NCBI GenBank assembly: GCA_049291395.1
Contig: JBATPJ010000002.1
Location: forward strand, 1-31,777
Direction: 5' to 3'
DNA length: 31,777 nt
Origin: JAPUDQ01 sp049291395
Lineage (GTDB): Bacteria; Patescibacteriota; Saccharimonadia; Saccharimonadales; Saccharimonadaceae
Shown here: piece after piece, positions 1 through 7,833 of the stretch
Layout: each line of letters starts with the position of its first letter
Numbering within the stretch: position 1 is the stretch's first letter
Notes under the pieces: generated by a model
What the model saw: the letters and a program-made list of their open reading frames with translations, nothing else
The model's database searches: none
What the model was told of the DNA's origin: nothing
Position numbers and translations under genes: made by a program

Positions 1-2000
1 ACTATCTCCGTGACAACATGGTCAATGAGACTGATCTGCTACGCCAGCGCGAGCTCAACTTCGCTATCGTCGATGAGGTGGACTCTATCTTGATCGATGA
101 AGCGCGTACGCCGCTCATCATCTCCGCACCAGCTGCCGAGAACCCTGAGCAGTACATCCGTTTTAGCAAAGTCGCCGCAAGTCTCAAGCCGGACCATTAT
201 ATCCTCGATGAAAAACGTCGCTCGGTGAGTCTGACTGACGAAGGTGTCGAAAAAGTCCAGAAACTACTCGGTGTCAAAAACCTCTACAGCCCTGATCACG
301 TCCGTAGTGTCTACCATATGGACCAAGCTCTGCGCGCCCAGGCGTTGTTTCGCCGTGACAAAGATTATGTCGTGACGACCGACGGTGAAGTGATCATTGT
401 CGATGAATTTACCGGACGACTTATGCATGGCCGCCGCTACAACGAAGGCTTGCACCAGGCGATCGAGGCCAAAGAATCAGTCCAGGTCCGCGAAGAGAGC
501 CAGACGCTCGCGACCATCTCGTTCCAGAACTATTTCCGCCTCTATGAAAAACTGAGCGGTATGACTGGTACGGCATTTACCGAAGCGGAAGAATTCCAGC
601 AGATTTACGGCCTGGATGTCATCCAGATCCCCCCAAACCGTCCGCTGGCTCGTAAAGACCATGTCGACAAGATCTTCAAGAGCGAAGCAGGCAAGATCAA
701 AGCGCTCGTCGCCGATGTCAAAGAGCTGCAAAAACAAGGCCGACCAGTCCTGATCGGTAGCGCCAGTATCGCCAAAAACGAGCTGATCAGCAAAGCGCTG
801 ACCAAAGCGAGTATCAAACACGAACTTCTAAACGCCAAAAACAACGAGCGTGAAGCAGCGATCGTGGCCGAGGCCGGTAAGCCAGGTGCGGTGACGCTCG
901 CGACCAACATCGCCGGTCGTGGTACCGACATCGTGCTCGGCGAGGGTGTCAAAGAAGCCGGTGGTCTGGCCGTGCTTGGCTCGGAGCGACACGAAGCCCG
1001 TCGTATCGACAACCAGCTGCGTGGTCGTGGTGGTCGTCAGGGTGACCCAGGTTCGACGCAGTTTTACGTCAGTACCGAAGACGACCTGATGCGCATCTTC
1101 CAGGGTGAGCGCATCGCGTCATTGATGGACCGACTTGGTGTCGAAGAGGACATGCCGATCGAAAACCGCGCCGTCAGCAAGACGCTCGAGTCCGCTCAGA
1201 AACGTGTCGAAGGCTACAACTACGATACGCGCAAAAACGTCGTCCAGTATGACAATGTCATCAACCGTCATCGCAAAGTTGTCTACAAGATTCGCCGTCA
1301 GATCCTCGAGGGTGCCGACATCCGCGATGAGATCAGCCGATTACTGCTCGACAAAGTCCACGATCTGACGCTGTTACCGGCTAAGAACAATCCGAAATTT
1401 GTCGAAGAATTCGAGACGATCATCCCGGTGAAGACCGGCGAGATCGAGAAGATCGGCGCTGAGAAAAAAGACCGACCTCGCGCGAAGATGGCGCAGGACG
1501 CGGTCGAAAAATTCTACAAAAAACGCGAAAAAGACTTCGGTGAAGAGCTGATGCGTGGCCTGGAGCGTGATGTCTACCTGCAGGTGCTCGATGTCCTCTG
1601 GATGCAGCATCTCGAGAACATGCAGCATTTGCGCGAAGGTATCCACTGGCGTAGTGTCGGTCAGCGCGATCCGCTGGTCGAGTATCGTAGCGAGTCACAA
1701 AAGATGTTTGAAAGCTTGCAGCGCACGCTACGCGACGAAGTACTGCGTACTATCTTCCACGTTCGCAAAGAAGAGTTGCGTCCTGCCAAGCTCGAAGACG
1801 ATGTCTACGAGTCAGAGCTGACCAAAGCCGCTTCAAGTGCGATCGAGCAGGGCGTCAACGAGCTTGGCGATGCATCGACGCATATTCATGACGAAGATTT
1901 CAAGATCAAAAAAGCCGCCGAACAAAAGCTCAAAAGCGACAAGAAAAAGACTGCCAAAAAGAAGCGCAAAGCGACTCGCGCCTCTAGGAAACGTAAGTGA
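1..2000 (+). CDS. secA: SecA preprotein translocase ATPase, 5' truncated by window edge
   Basis: ATP-driven motor that pushes unfolded precursor proteins through the SecYEG channel at the inner face of the membrane. The reading frame is open from base 3 and begins with YLRDNM, a conserved SecA stretch, so the N-terminus including Walker A lies upstream of the window. Visible signatures are the Walker B/DEAD region (VDEVDSILIDEARTP), GMTGTA, and the helicase-like ATNIAGRGTDIVLG with the later QLRGRGGRQGDPG. The C-terminus ends in a lysine/arginine-rich tail of about 30 residues instead of the cysteine-rich zinc/SecB-binding motif of many SecAs. Stop TGA at 1998-2000 is followed after 10 bases by the M16 peptidase start, so the two are probably co-transcribed. 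Identity is certain; the basic tail is a lineage peculiarity seen directly. Confidence 0.98.
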   Translation, partial: YLRDNMVNETDLLRQRELNFAIVDEVDSILIDEARTPLIISAPAAENPEQYIRFSKVAASLKPDHYILDEKRRSVSLTDEGVEKVQKLLGVKNLYSPDHVRSVYHMDQALRAQALFRRDKDYVVTTDGEVIIVDEFTGRLMHGRRYNEGLHQAIEAKESVQVREESQTLATISFQNYFRLYEKLSGMTGTAFTEAEEFQQIYGLDVIQIPPNRPLARKDHVDKIFKSEAGKIKALVADVKELQKQGRPVLIGSASIAKNELISKALTKASIKHELLNAKNNEREAAIVAEAGKPGAVTLATNIAGRGTDIVLGEGVKEAGGLAVLGSERHEARRIDNQLRGRGGRQGDPGSTQFYVSTEDDLMRIFQGERIASLMDRLGVEEDMPIENRAVSKTLESAQKRVEGYNYDTRKNVVQYDNVINRHRKVVYKIRRQILEGADIRDEISRLLLDKVHDLTLLPAKNNPKFVEEFETIIPVKTGEIEKIGAEKKDRPRAKMAQDAVEKFYKKREKDFGEELMRGLERDVYLQVLDVLWMQHLENMQHLREGIHWRSVGQRDPLVEYRSESQKMFESLQRTLRDEVLRTIFHVRKEELRPAKLEDDVYESELTKAASSAIEQGVNELGDASTHIHDEDFKIKKAAEQKLKSDKKKTAKKKRKATRASRKRK

Positions 2001-2010
2001 TACAGCCGGT

Positions 2011-3294
2011 ATGAAACATACCGTTACCGAAATTCAACTAAAGAACGGGGCTCGCGGTTTGCTGATCCATGTGCCAGGCGCACAGGTGATGAGTAGTCGC
2101 ATCCAGTTTCGTGCTGGCACGCGCTACGTCCGCGACAAATCGATCGAGGAGACAGCGCACATCATGGAGCACATGGCGTTTGGTGCCAATGCTCGCTTCA
2201 AAGACGCCGCAGAATTTGACGCCGAATTTACGAAAAATGGCGCGTATTTCAACGCCACGACGGCTGACTACAGCATGGTCTATATGACTGATTGTGCTGA
2301 TTTTGAATGGGATCGCATCTTGGAGTTACAGCAGCTCAGTATCACCAAGCCGCGCTTTATCGACGAAGAGCTCAAGAGTGAAGCCGGCAATGTCCGCAAC
2401 GAGCTCAATGGCTATCTGAACAATCACATGTGGGTGCTCTGGTCGAAGATGGCGCAGGTGCTGGGCGAAGACGTCCTAACCTGGCAAGAGCGCGTCAAGA
2501 CGATCGGCAATGTCACCGTCGCCGATATCCGCGAGCATTATCGTCGCACTCATACGCTTGCCAATATGCGCTTTGTCATCGCGGGCAATATCGTCGGCCG
2601 CGAATCACAGATCACTTCGATGCTGGAGAGCTGGGATTTGCCAGAAGGCGAGCGACAGAGCGTGCCAGTCGATGAGCTGCACCGCGCCGATCCACTGGTG
2701 ATCAAGCGCAAAGAAGCCACGACATTTACCTTTGGCCTCAGCATGGTAGTACCACGGCGACTGAGCGATGCCGAAGTTGACGCTATGCAATTTGCTGATC
2801 ATATCCTAAACGGCACATTTCGTTCACGTATCTTCGGTGGCGCCCGCAAAAAAGGCCTGGCCTATGGCATCTGGAGTAGTACGAGCGCCAACGAGCATAA
2901 CAGCACGTGGGACTTCGGTACCGAACTCGAAGCTGCCAATGCGCCAGAACTGTTTGAGCTGATCACCCGTGAGCTACGCGCGGTCATAAACGGCGAGATT
3001 ACCGACGAGGAGGTCGAAGCCGCGCGACAGTACGCCCTCGGCCGTCACCAGATGGGCGCGCAGACGGCTGGTCAAATCAACCGCTGGTACGCCGATCGCT
3101 ATTTCTTCGACGGCTTCATCAGCGACTATGACCAGCAACCATCGAGTATCCAGGCTGTCACGCGTGAGCGCATCGTCGAAACCGCCCGTGAGTTCATCAA
3201 CGCCGACTGTTGGCTCCTCGGCGGTATCGGCAATGTCGACAAGGCATTTGTCGACGAGCTGCACACCAGACTCGCGCCGTTGTTTGAGAAATAG
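2011..3294 (+). CDS. M16 family zinc metallopeptidase (insulinase/processing-peptidase type)
   Basis: Predicted zinc-dependent peptidase of the pitrilysin/M16 family, 427 aa, about the length of single-chain bacterial M16B proteins. The inverted zinc motif HxxEH is HIMEH at residues 50-54, and the third ligand fits Glu131 in VRNEL, giving the family spacing of 76 residues. The second, non-catalytic M16 half follows (around residues 175-420). I choose the ATG at 2011, 10 bases after secA; the same frame is open further upstream to 1837 but that part lies inside secA. No signal peptide is visible, so it is probably cytoplasmic. Placement behind secA suggests a role in protein or signal-peptide turnover, but this is inference; the substrate cannot be read from the sequence. 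Confidence 0.93.
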   Translation: MKHTVTEIQLKNGARGLLIHVPGAQVMSSRIQFRAGTRYVRDKSIEETAHIMEHMAFGANARFKDAAEFDAEFTKNGAYFNATTADYSMVYMTDCADFEWDRILELQQLSITKPRFIDEELKSEAGNVRNELNGYLNNHMWVLWSKMAQVLGEDVLTWQERVKTIGNVTVADIREHYRRTHTLANMRFVIAGNIVGRESQITSMLESWDLPEGERQSVPVDELHRADPLVIKRKEATTFTFGLSMVVPRRLSDAEVDAMQFADHILNGTFRSRIFGGARKKGLAYGIWSSTSANEHNSTWDFGTELEAANAPELFELITRELRAVINGEITDEEVEAARQYALGRHQMGAQTAGQINRWYADRYFFDGFISDYDQQPSSIQAVTRERIVETAREFINADCWLLGGIGNVDKAFVDELHTRLAPLFEK

Positions 3295-3305
3295 AGAAGG
3301 CATTG

Positions 3306-3333
3306 CATATTCCATACTCCGTACTGCATACTT
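3306..3333 (+). repeat. Short heptamer array upstream of murD
   Basis: Four consecutive 7-base units, CATATTC, CATACTC, CGTACTG and CATACTT, end 7 bases before the murD ATG. They resemble, in the same orientation, the inverted heptamer run at 21484-21511 near recO. The units also supply the AT-rich sequence where a -10 box would be expected for murD, so the array may double as promoter. Confidence 0.6.
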
Positions 3334-3340
3334 ATAGACA

Positions 3341-4630
3341 ATGAAAGTTGCAATTGCTGGCTACGGGGTCGAGGGTGAGTCGAACTACCGTTACTGGACG
3401 GAGCTCGGCCACGATGTCACCATCGTCGATGAGGCTGAGAAGCCGGCGAGGCCAATCCCAAAGGACGCGACAACTATCCTGGGACCCCGAAAGTTTCGCG
3501 AGCTGCAGGATTTTGATCTCGTCGTGCGAACGGCGGGGTTGCCGCCACATTTTATCGTAACTGAGGGCCAGGTGTGGTCGAGTACCAATGAATTTTTTAA
3601 GCAGTGTCCAGCACCGATCATTGGCGTCACCGGTACGAAAGGCAAGGGGACAACGAGCAGCCTTATCGCGAGTATCCTGCGCGCGGCCGGTCACACGGTA
3701 CATCTGGTCGGCAATATCGGCCAGCCGCCACTCGATGTGCTAGCGGACATCACGCCTGACGATATCGTGGTCTTTGAGTTGAGTAGTTTTCAGCTCTGGG
3801 ATCTGGAGCGCAGTCCGCATGTTGCGGTGGTGCTGATGATTGAGCCAGATCACCTCAATGTGCACGCTGATTTCAAAGATTATATTCGCGCCAAGAGCAA
3901 CATTCGCCGCTATCAGACGGCCGATGATGTCTGTTTCTACCACCCGACCAATCCCAATAGTGCCAAAATTGCGACCAGCTCCGTGCTCGGCGACCATATC
4001 CGCTACGGCGTGCGCGAATCTAGTGGCGTATACATCGAAGACGGTATGTTCTGCGTCGATGGTGAGACAATTTGCGCGACGAGCGAGCTGAGATTACCCG
4101 GAGCGCACAATCTCGAAAACGCCTGCGCGGCGATCTCGACTGCTCGTGTCTTTACACTGGATAATCACGCTATCGCGAAAGGATTACGTGCGTTCGAAGG
4201 ACTTCCGCACCGCCTCAAATTCGTCCGCGAGGTCAGTGGGGTGAAGTATTATGATGATAGCATTGCTACAACACCCGGATCGGCTATTGCCGCCATCCGA
4301 TCATTTGACGCACCGACGACGATCATCCTCGGCGGCTCTCAGAAAGGCTCGATATACGGTACTATCGTACAGGAATGCAAGTCGCATGATGTGCAGGTTG
4401 TCGCGATCGGAGAAACCGGTGCGGGTATCGCCGATTTGTGCCGTGAGATGGGTGTCGAAGTCGTCGAGCCAGGGGGCGGGATGACGCAGATCGTCGACGC
4501 ATGCCATCGCGTCGCGAAGCCTGGCTCTGTCGTGATACTTAGTCCAGCAAGTGCTAGCTTCGATATGTTCAAAAGTTACGCTGATCGCGGTGATCAGTTT
4601 ATGGCGGCCGTTACGCAACTAACTGACTGA
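3341..4630 (+). CDS. murD: UDP-N-acetylmuramoylalanine--D-glutamate ligase
   Basis: Cytoplasmic Mur ligase that adds D-glutamate to UDP-MurNAc-L-Ala using ATP, in peptidoglycan precursor synthesis. 429 aa, normal for MurD. It has an N-terminal Rossmann-like UDP-binding domain (VAIAGYGVEGES), the central ATPase P-loop GTKGKGTT at residues 98-105, the conserved ELSSFQL and DHLNVHADFKDYIRAK stretches, and the C-terminal signatures YYDDSIATTPGSA, ILGG and SPASASFDMFKSYADRGDQF typical of MurD rather than MurC/E/F. The start ATG is preceded by the heptamer array and has no Shine-Dalgarno site. The 3' end overlaps convergent murI, which makes its D-glutamate substrate, by 20 bases. Confident call. 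Confidence 0.96.
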   Translation: MKVAIAGYGVEGESNYRYWTELGHDVTIVDEAEKPARPIPKDATTILGPRKFRELQDFDLVVRTAGLPPHFIVTEGQVWSSTNEFFKQCPAPIIGVTGTKGKGTTSSLIASILRAAGHTVHLVGNIGQPPLDVLADITPDDIVVFELSSFQLWDLERSPHVAVVLMIEPDHLNVHADFKDYIRAKSNIRRYQTADDVCFYHPTNPNSAKIATSSVLGDHIRYGVRESSGVYIEDGMFCVDGETICATSELRLPGAHNLENACAAISTARVFTLDNHAIAKGLRAFEGLPHRLKFVREVSGVKYYDDSIATTPGSAIAAIRSFDAPTTIILGGSQKGSIYGTIVQECKSHDVQVVAIGETGAGIADLCREMGVEVVEPGGGMTQIVDACHRVAKPGSVVILSPASASFDMFKSYADRGDQFMAAVTQLTD

Positions 4631-5252
4631 CACGTCGTGCGATCGCATCAGTCGGCTCGATGATGACTGCTCGGCCGTTTGTGATCGTTTCGACCAACGT
4701 TTGTATCCAGTGATAGTGCGTGCACGCCAGCACGATGACATCAGCTCCATCTGCGATAACTGATTCGATAGTCGTGCGGATGGTCTGCTCGTTGACGTCG
4801 TTATTTTCGATCATCATTGCCCACGTCGAACAATCCGGCTCACAGACGGTGAACCCAGTCGCATAGGTCGATTTGAGTGCAGCGTACCGTGGGCTGTGTA
4901 GTGTCGCTGGCGTTGCGCACACCGCGATGATGTTTGATTGTGTCAGCGATGCCGCCGTCTTGATCATCGGCTCGAGACCGATAAACTTTTCGGCAGGGTA
5001 ACGCGATCGTAGTGTCGGCAGTGCCAGTGCAGTCGCGGTATTGCAAGCGATGATGATGACGTCACAGCCTGTCGAGAGTAGCGGCCGAATCGCAGCATCG
5101 GTCAGATGTATGATTTGCTCGGGAGTTTTCGAACCATACGGAAGATTGGCGCGATCACTAACTGTGACGATAGTCGCTTGTGGAAAATGCCGCTTCAGAT
5201 CACGAGCGACTGCTTCGCCACCGATCCCGCTATCGAATATGCCGATTTTCAT
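4611..5252 (-). CDS. murI: Glutamate racemase
   Basis: Interconverts L- and D-glutamate in the cytoplasm to supply D-Glu for MurD. The two half-site catalytic cysteines are visible: Cys70 in ACNTATA and Cys177 in ACTHYHW, with the N-terminal FDSGIGG and the PYG loop. At 213 aa it is shorter than usual racemases (about 260 aa), mostly through a compact middle region and C-terminus. The gene is convergent with and overlaps murD by 20 bases. There is no Shine-Dalgarno site; a -10-like GATAAT preceded by TGA (on the minus strand, + coordinates 5259-5264) ends six bases before the ATG, implying a leaderless message. The strong hairpin at 5274-5333 separates it from the upstream minus-strand gene. 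Confidence 0.95.
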   Translation of the reverse strand: MKIGIFDSGIGGEAVARDLKRHFPQATIVTVSDRANLPYGSKTPEQIIHLTDAAIRPLLSTGCDVIIIACNTATALALPTLRSRYPAEKFIGLEPMIKTAASLTQSNIIAVCATPATLHSPRYAALKSTYATGFTVCEPDCSTWAMMIENNDVNEQTIRTTIESVIADGADVIVLACTHYHWIQTLVETITNGRAVIIEPTDAIARRVSQLVA

Positions 5253-5267
5253 AGATCAATTATCTCA
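5253..5267 (-). promoter_or_regulatory. murI leaderless promoter (extended -10)
   Basis: On the minus strand TG-A-GATAAT is followed by six bases and then the murI ATG, so transcription would begin at or next to the start codon. The -10 lies beside the U-run of the upstream terminator and no good -35 is seen because that position falls in the hairpin. Confidence 0.6.
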
Positions 5268-5333
5268 CAAAATGGAAGCGAGCGCCGCCAACCCCCACGG
5301 AGGGAGGGGTTGGCAGGCGCTCGTGGCGCTTCC
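5266..5333 (-). terminator. Strong intrinsic terminator of the 5361-5657 gene
   Basis: AGCGCC+GCCAACCCC (5281-5295) pairs with GGGGTTGGC+GGCGCT (5306-5321) with a single bulged A, a 15-bp stem. GGAAGCG (5274-5280) can pair with CGCTTCC (5327-5333) to extend it. Read on the minus strand the stem is followed by ATTTTG, a short U-run. It insulates murI from the small gene upstream. Confidence 0.8.
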
Positions 5334-5360
5334 GTTTCTGCTTGGCCTTGGCGGCCGATC

Positions 5361-5657
5361 CTACTCTGTCTTGTTGGCTGCCTCGGTCGACATCTTGTAG
5401 ATGACGAGCGGCCAGATGGGGGCGAAGGCAACTTGCAGGATCGCCGCGAAGGCTTTCACTACGCCGTTGCTCTCGGTGTGTCCGCGACCGCGGTCACGCT
5501 TGTCAAACATGCAGGCGGCGGCGTTCCGCAACATGACCCCAACTCCTTTCAGATAGATGTGCGGCAAGAGGCCGAACAACAACGCCCGCTTCGGGGAGGC
5601 CTGTGCCCACAGGGGGTAGGTCTCGATGTCGAGCGGGTTGACTTTGTGGCTGTTCAT
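5361..5657 (-). CDS. Small hypothetical membrane protein, 98 aa
   Basis: I do not recognise a family. The protein has a polar N-terminus, a basic middle (residues 50-62 are rich in Arg/Lys/Asp), and one hydrophobic stretch near the C-terminus (about residues 67-87, VVKAFAAILQVAFAPIWPLV) that could be a membrane segment. It is supported as a real gene by its surroundings: a near-perfect promoter (TTGACA, 18 bases, TATAAT), a Shine-Dalgarno AAAGGA seven bases before the ATG, a long structured leader, and a strong terminator behind it. The architecture matches the orphan genes at 14519, 22727 and 23145 and differs from the leaderless housekeeping genes around it. Likely highly expressed; function unknown. 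Confidence 0.75.
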   Translation of the reverse strand: MNSHKVNPLDIETYPLWAQASPKRALLFGLLPHIYLKGVGVMLRNAAACMFDKRDRGRGHTESNGVVKAFAAILQVAFAPIWPLVIYKMSTEAANKTE

Positions 5658-5708
5658 GCGCGTATCCTTTCGGTTTCGATTGGCGCACTATGCTCGACGC
5701 TTAGAAAC

Positions 5709-5753
5709 GGAGAGCTGCATAGTCATCTCGATGACATGGCCACACAGCTCTCC
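5709..5753 (-). promoter_or_regulatory. Structured 5' leader hairpin of the 5361-5657 gene
   Basis: In the roughly 115-nt leader, GGAGAGCTG and CAGCTCTCC form a perfect 9-bp outer stem, with an inner stem GTCAT-CGAG-ATGAC. It lies about 50 nt upstream of the start codon. It may stabilise the mRNA or act as a cis-regulatory element; no known riboswitch was recognised. Confidence 0.6.
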
Positions 5754-5778
5754 AATTCAGATGTTAAGGTATATCTAT

Positions 5779-5808
5779 ATTATATCACATACTACCATAT
5801 ATTGTCAA
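5779..5808 (-). promoter_or_regulatory. Near-consensus sigma-70 type promoter for the 5361-5657 gene
   Basis: On the minus strand TTGACA (+ coordinates 5803-5808), an 18-base spacer, and TATAAT (5779-5784) preceded by TGA. It is one of the two strongest promoters in the window by match to consensus. Confidence 0.85.
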
Positions 5809-5847
5809 CTATTCATTCTCATATCCTTACCTCATACCGTCGACTAC

Positions 5848-5863
5848 TGATATACTTAACTCT
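5848..5863 (+). promoter_or_regulatory. prfB leaderless promoter (extended -10)
   Basis: TG-A-TATACT (5848-5856) ends seven bases before the prfB ATG at 5864. No -35 and no Shine-Dalgarno site are seen, so the transcript would start at about the A of the ATG. Confidence 0.65.
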
Positions 5864-6943
5864 ATGCAACCGATCACCAAACGAGCCATGGAGCTCAAAG
5901 ATATCATCGCGCAGGCCTATGCGCAGCTCAATATTGCCGCCAAAGCCGAGGAGCTAGCCCATATCGACGAGCAGCTGGCCGAGAGTGATGTCTGGAGCAA
6001 TCTCGAGCGAGCGCAGATGCTGAGCAAGCAGTCGGCTGGCCTACGGGCGCAGATCGAGCCATGGCAGACCTTGCGGGCGCAGAGCACCGACATACTTGAG
6101 CTGATGGAGATCGGTGACGAGTCGATGGTCAGGGAATTTACCGAGCAGCTTGATGCCATGGATGCGGAGCTTGCCCGGCTCAAAAAAGATTTGCTTTTTC
6201 GCGGCGAATACGATGATCACAATGCGATCGTGAAACTCAGCGCCGGCGTCGGCGGCACGGACGCTCAGGACTGGTGCGAGATGCTGGAGCGCATGTATCT
6301 CAGATGGGGCGAAAAAGCTGGCATGAAGATCGAACTGATCGAGCGCAGCACCGGTGAAGAAGCCGGTATCAAATCCGCGACGTATAGTTTCTCTGGTCCT
6401 TATGCTTACGGCAAATTACAGTCCGAGCATGGTGTCCATCGCCTGGTGCGACTCAGCCCGTTCAACGCCGACAATCTGCGCCAGACCAGCTTTGCACTGG
6501 TCGAGATCATGCCGGAGATCGATGCGCCCGACGAAGTCGCGATCGATGACAAAGATCTCAAAATCGACGTCTACCGCGCTGGCGGCCACGGTGGGCAATC
6601 GGTCAACACCACCGATAGCGCGGTACGCGTGACGCACCTGCCGACCGGCATCGTCGTCGCCATCCAAAACGAACGCTCTCAGTTACAAAACAAAGAAACC
6701 GCCATGAAGATCCTCCGCGGCAAACTCGCCCAGATGCTTGCCGATCAGCACTCTGACACACTGTCCGACCTCCAGGCTGGTGAATCCGCCAGCTGGGGCG
6801 CTCAGATCCGCAACTATGTGCTGCATCCATACACCATGGTCAAAGACCAGCGAACCCGCCACGAGGACCGCGACGCCGCTGGCGTGCTCGACGGCAAGCT
6901 CGATGAGTTTATCGACGCGTATCTAGAATCCATCTCCCGGTAG
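5864..6943 (+). CDS. prfB: Peptide chain release factor 2
   Basis: Class I release factor reading UGA and UAA stop codons and triggering peptidyl-tRNA hydrolysis on the ribosome. The RF2 tripeptide SPF (residues 198-200) and the catalytic GGQ loop (243-245, in RAGGHGGQSVN) are intact; 359 aa is normal. Unlike many RF2 genes there is no in-frame UGA and no +1 programmed frameshift near the 5' end: the frame is continuous from ATG 5864. A second in-frame ATG at 5888 is possible, but the extended -10 box TGATATACT ends seven bases before 5864, which fits a leaderless start there. The presence of RF2 agrees with UGA being a true stop in this genome. It is divergent from the small gene at 5361-5657. 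Confidence 0.97.
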   Translation: MQPITKRAMELKDIIAQAYAQLNIAAKAEELAHIDEQLAESDVWSNLERAQMLSKQSAGLRAQIEPWQTLRAQSTDILELMEIGDESMVREFTEQLDAMDAELARLKKDLLFRGEYDDHNAIVKLSAGVGGTDAQDWCEMLERMYLRWGEKAGMKIELIERSTGEEAGIKSATYSFSGPYAYGKLQSEHGVHRLVRLSPFNADNLRQTSFALVEIMPEIDAPDEVAIDDKDLKIDVYRAGGHGGQSVNTTDSAVRVTHLPTGIVVAIQNERSQLQNKETAMKILRGKLAQMLADQHSDTLSDLQAGESASWGAQIRNYVLHPYTMVKDQRTRHEDRDAAGVLDGKLDEFIDAYLESISR

Positions 6944-6983
6944 GTAGTCCCTTTGAAAGTGCTCAGCTTACCGTCAGGACTTC

Positions 6984-7002
6984 TGGTATAATAGACATAG
7001 TA
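6984..7002 (+). promoter_or_regulatory. ftsEX promoter (extended -10, near-leaderless)
   Basis: TG-G-TATAAT (6984-6992) is a perfect -10 with the extended TG; ATG follows 10 bases later. There is no Shine-Dalgarno site, and the predicted leader is about 3-4 nt. Confidence 0.75.
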
Positions 7003-7686
7003 ATGATCCTACTCGACCGTGTATCAAAAGCCTATGGTAAGGACGGGGAACCGGCGCTCAGCCGGATTAGTTTACATATCGAGCCCAATGAATTTGTCAT
7101 CCTTGTCGGTACGAGTGGAGCGGGCAAGAGTACGCTCCTGAAACTCCTGACGCGCGAAGAGAAGCCGACCAGTGGCAAGATTGTCGTCGGTGGTATCGAC
7201 TATGACACGCTCAAGGACAAACACGTGCCGCTGCTGCGCCGCAAGATCGGTGTGGTGTTTCAGGATTTTAAGCTGCTTCCTCAGCGTACTGTCTTCGAAA
7301 ATATCGCCTTTGCGCTCGAGATCGCCGGCATGACCAATCGCGAGATCAAGACCACCGTGCCAAAAGTCATCGAACTGGTGGGACTCAAAGGCAAAGAGAG
7401 TAATTATCCCCGTGAGTTATCTGGTGGTGAGCGCCAGCGTGTTGCTATCGCGCGTGCTGTCGTGCGCCAGCCCAAGATATTGATTGCTGATGAGCCGACG
7501 GGCAACCTCGACCCGAAGCACTCCTGGGATATCGTGCGCCTTCTCGAGAAGATCAACCGCTATGGTACGACCGTGCTGCTGACGACACACAATGTCGAGA
7601 TCGTGAACAAGCTGAAACGCCGCGTGATCACGCTGGATCACGGGAAGATTAGCTCTGATCAAGCCACAGGAAGTTACAAACAATGA
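7003..7686 (+). CDS. ftsE: Cell division ATP-binding protein FtsE
   Basis: ABC-type ATPase partner of FtsX; the pair transmits division-site signals across the membrane to cell-wall hydrolases. 227 aa, standard length. Walker A is GTSGAGKST at residues 36-44, followed by the Q-loop VVFQDFKLLP, the signature LSGGERQRVAIARA, Walker B ILIADEPTGNLD and the H-loop TTHN, all as in FtsE. A perfect extended -10 box (TGGTATAAT) sits just upstream, leaving only a 3-4 nt leader and no ribosome binding site. ftsX follows after an unusual 147-base spacer that contains a long palindromic element, wide for a pair that is normally tightly coupled. Confidence 0.96.
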   Translation: MILLDRVSKAYGKDGEPALSRISLHIEPNEFVILVGTSGAGKSTLLKLLTREEKPTSGKIVVGGIDYDTLKDKHVPLLRRKIGVVFQDFKLLPQRTVFENIAFALEIAGMTNREIKTTVPKVIELVGLKGKESNYPRELSGGERQRVAIARAVVRQPKILIADEPTGNLDPKHSWDIVRLLEKINRYGTTVLLTTHNVEIVNKLKRRVITLDHGKISSDQATGSYKQ

Positions 7687-7813
7687 TTCAGGCCGCCGTA
7701 TCACAGCGGATTGCTGCGTTGCAGCCTGCAATGCTCGTTCGCCGTATTTCTCGATACGGCTCGCTGCGCGTTTCGGCTGCGCCTTGCACTCCATCTGCGA
7801 TACGCACCCTGAA
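7687..7813. repeat. 127-bp imperfect palindromic element between ftsE and ftsX
   Basis: Three arm blocks are spaced symmetrically about one centre (7750.5): GCCGTAT/ATACGGC (7741-7747 and 7754-7760), GCAGCC/GGCTGC (7721-7726 and 7775-7780) and CGTATCACAG/CTGCGATACG (7697-7706 and 7795-7804, one mismatch). TTCAGG/CCTGAA (7687-7692 and 7808-7813) lie at the outer ends, one base off symmetry. The stretch is non-coding between two genes of one operon. It looks like a mobile or amplified palindromic repeat, or a structured RNA in the ftsEX message. Confidence 0.7.
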
Positions 7814-7833
7814 GAATTACGGTGAGGAATACC

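Noticed and set aside
1837..2010. Upstream in-frame extension of the M16 peptidase
   Set aside because: It lies inside secA in another frame; the family-like sequence begins at the ATG 2011.
5106..5957. 283-aa plus-strand reading frame
   Set aside because: It overlaps murI, the small gene 5361-5657 and the prfB start; low-complexity mixture with no promoter or ribosome site, a shadow of minus-strand genes.
5864..5990. Possible RF2 programmed frameshift
   Set aside because: The frame is continuous from ATG; no in-frame UGA or slippery CTTTGA-type site was found.
7417..7794. 125-aa minus-strand frame across ftsE and the palindrome
   Set aside because: Starts inside the palindromic element and is antisense to ftsE; no supporting signals.
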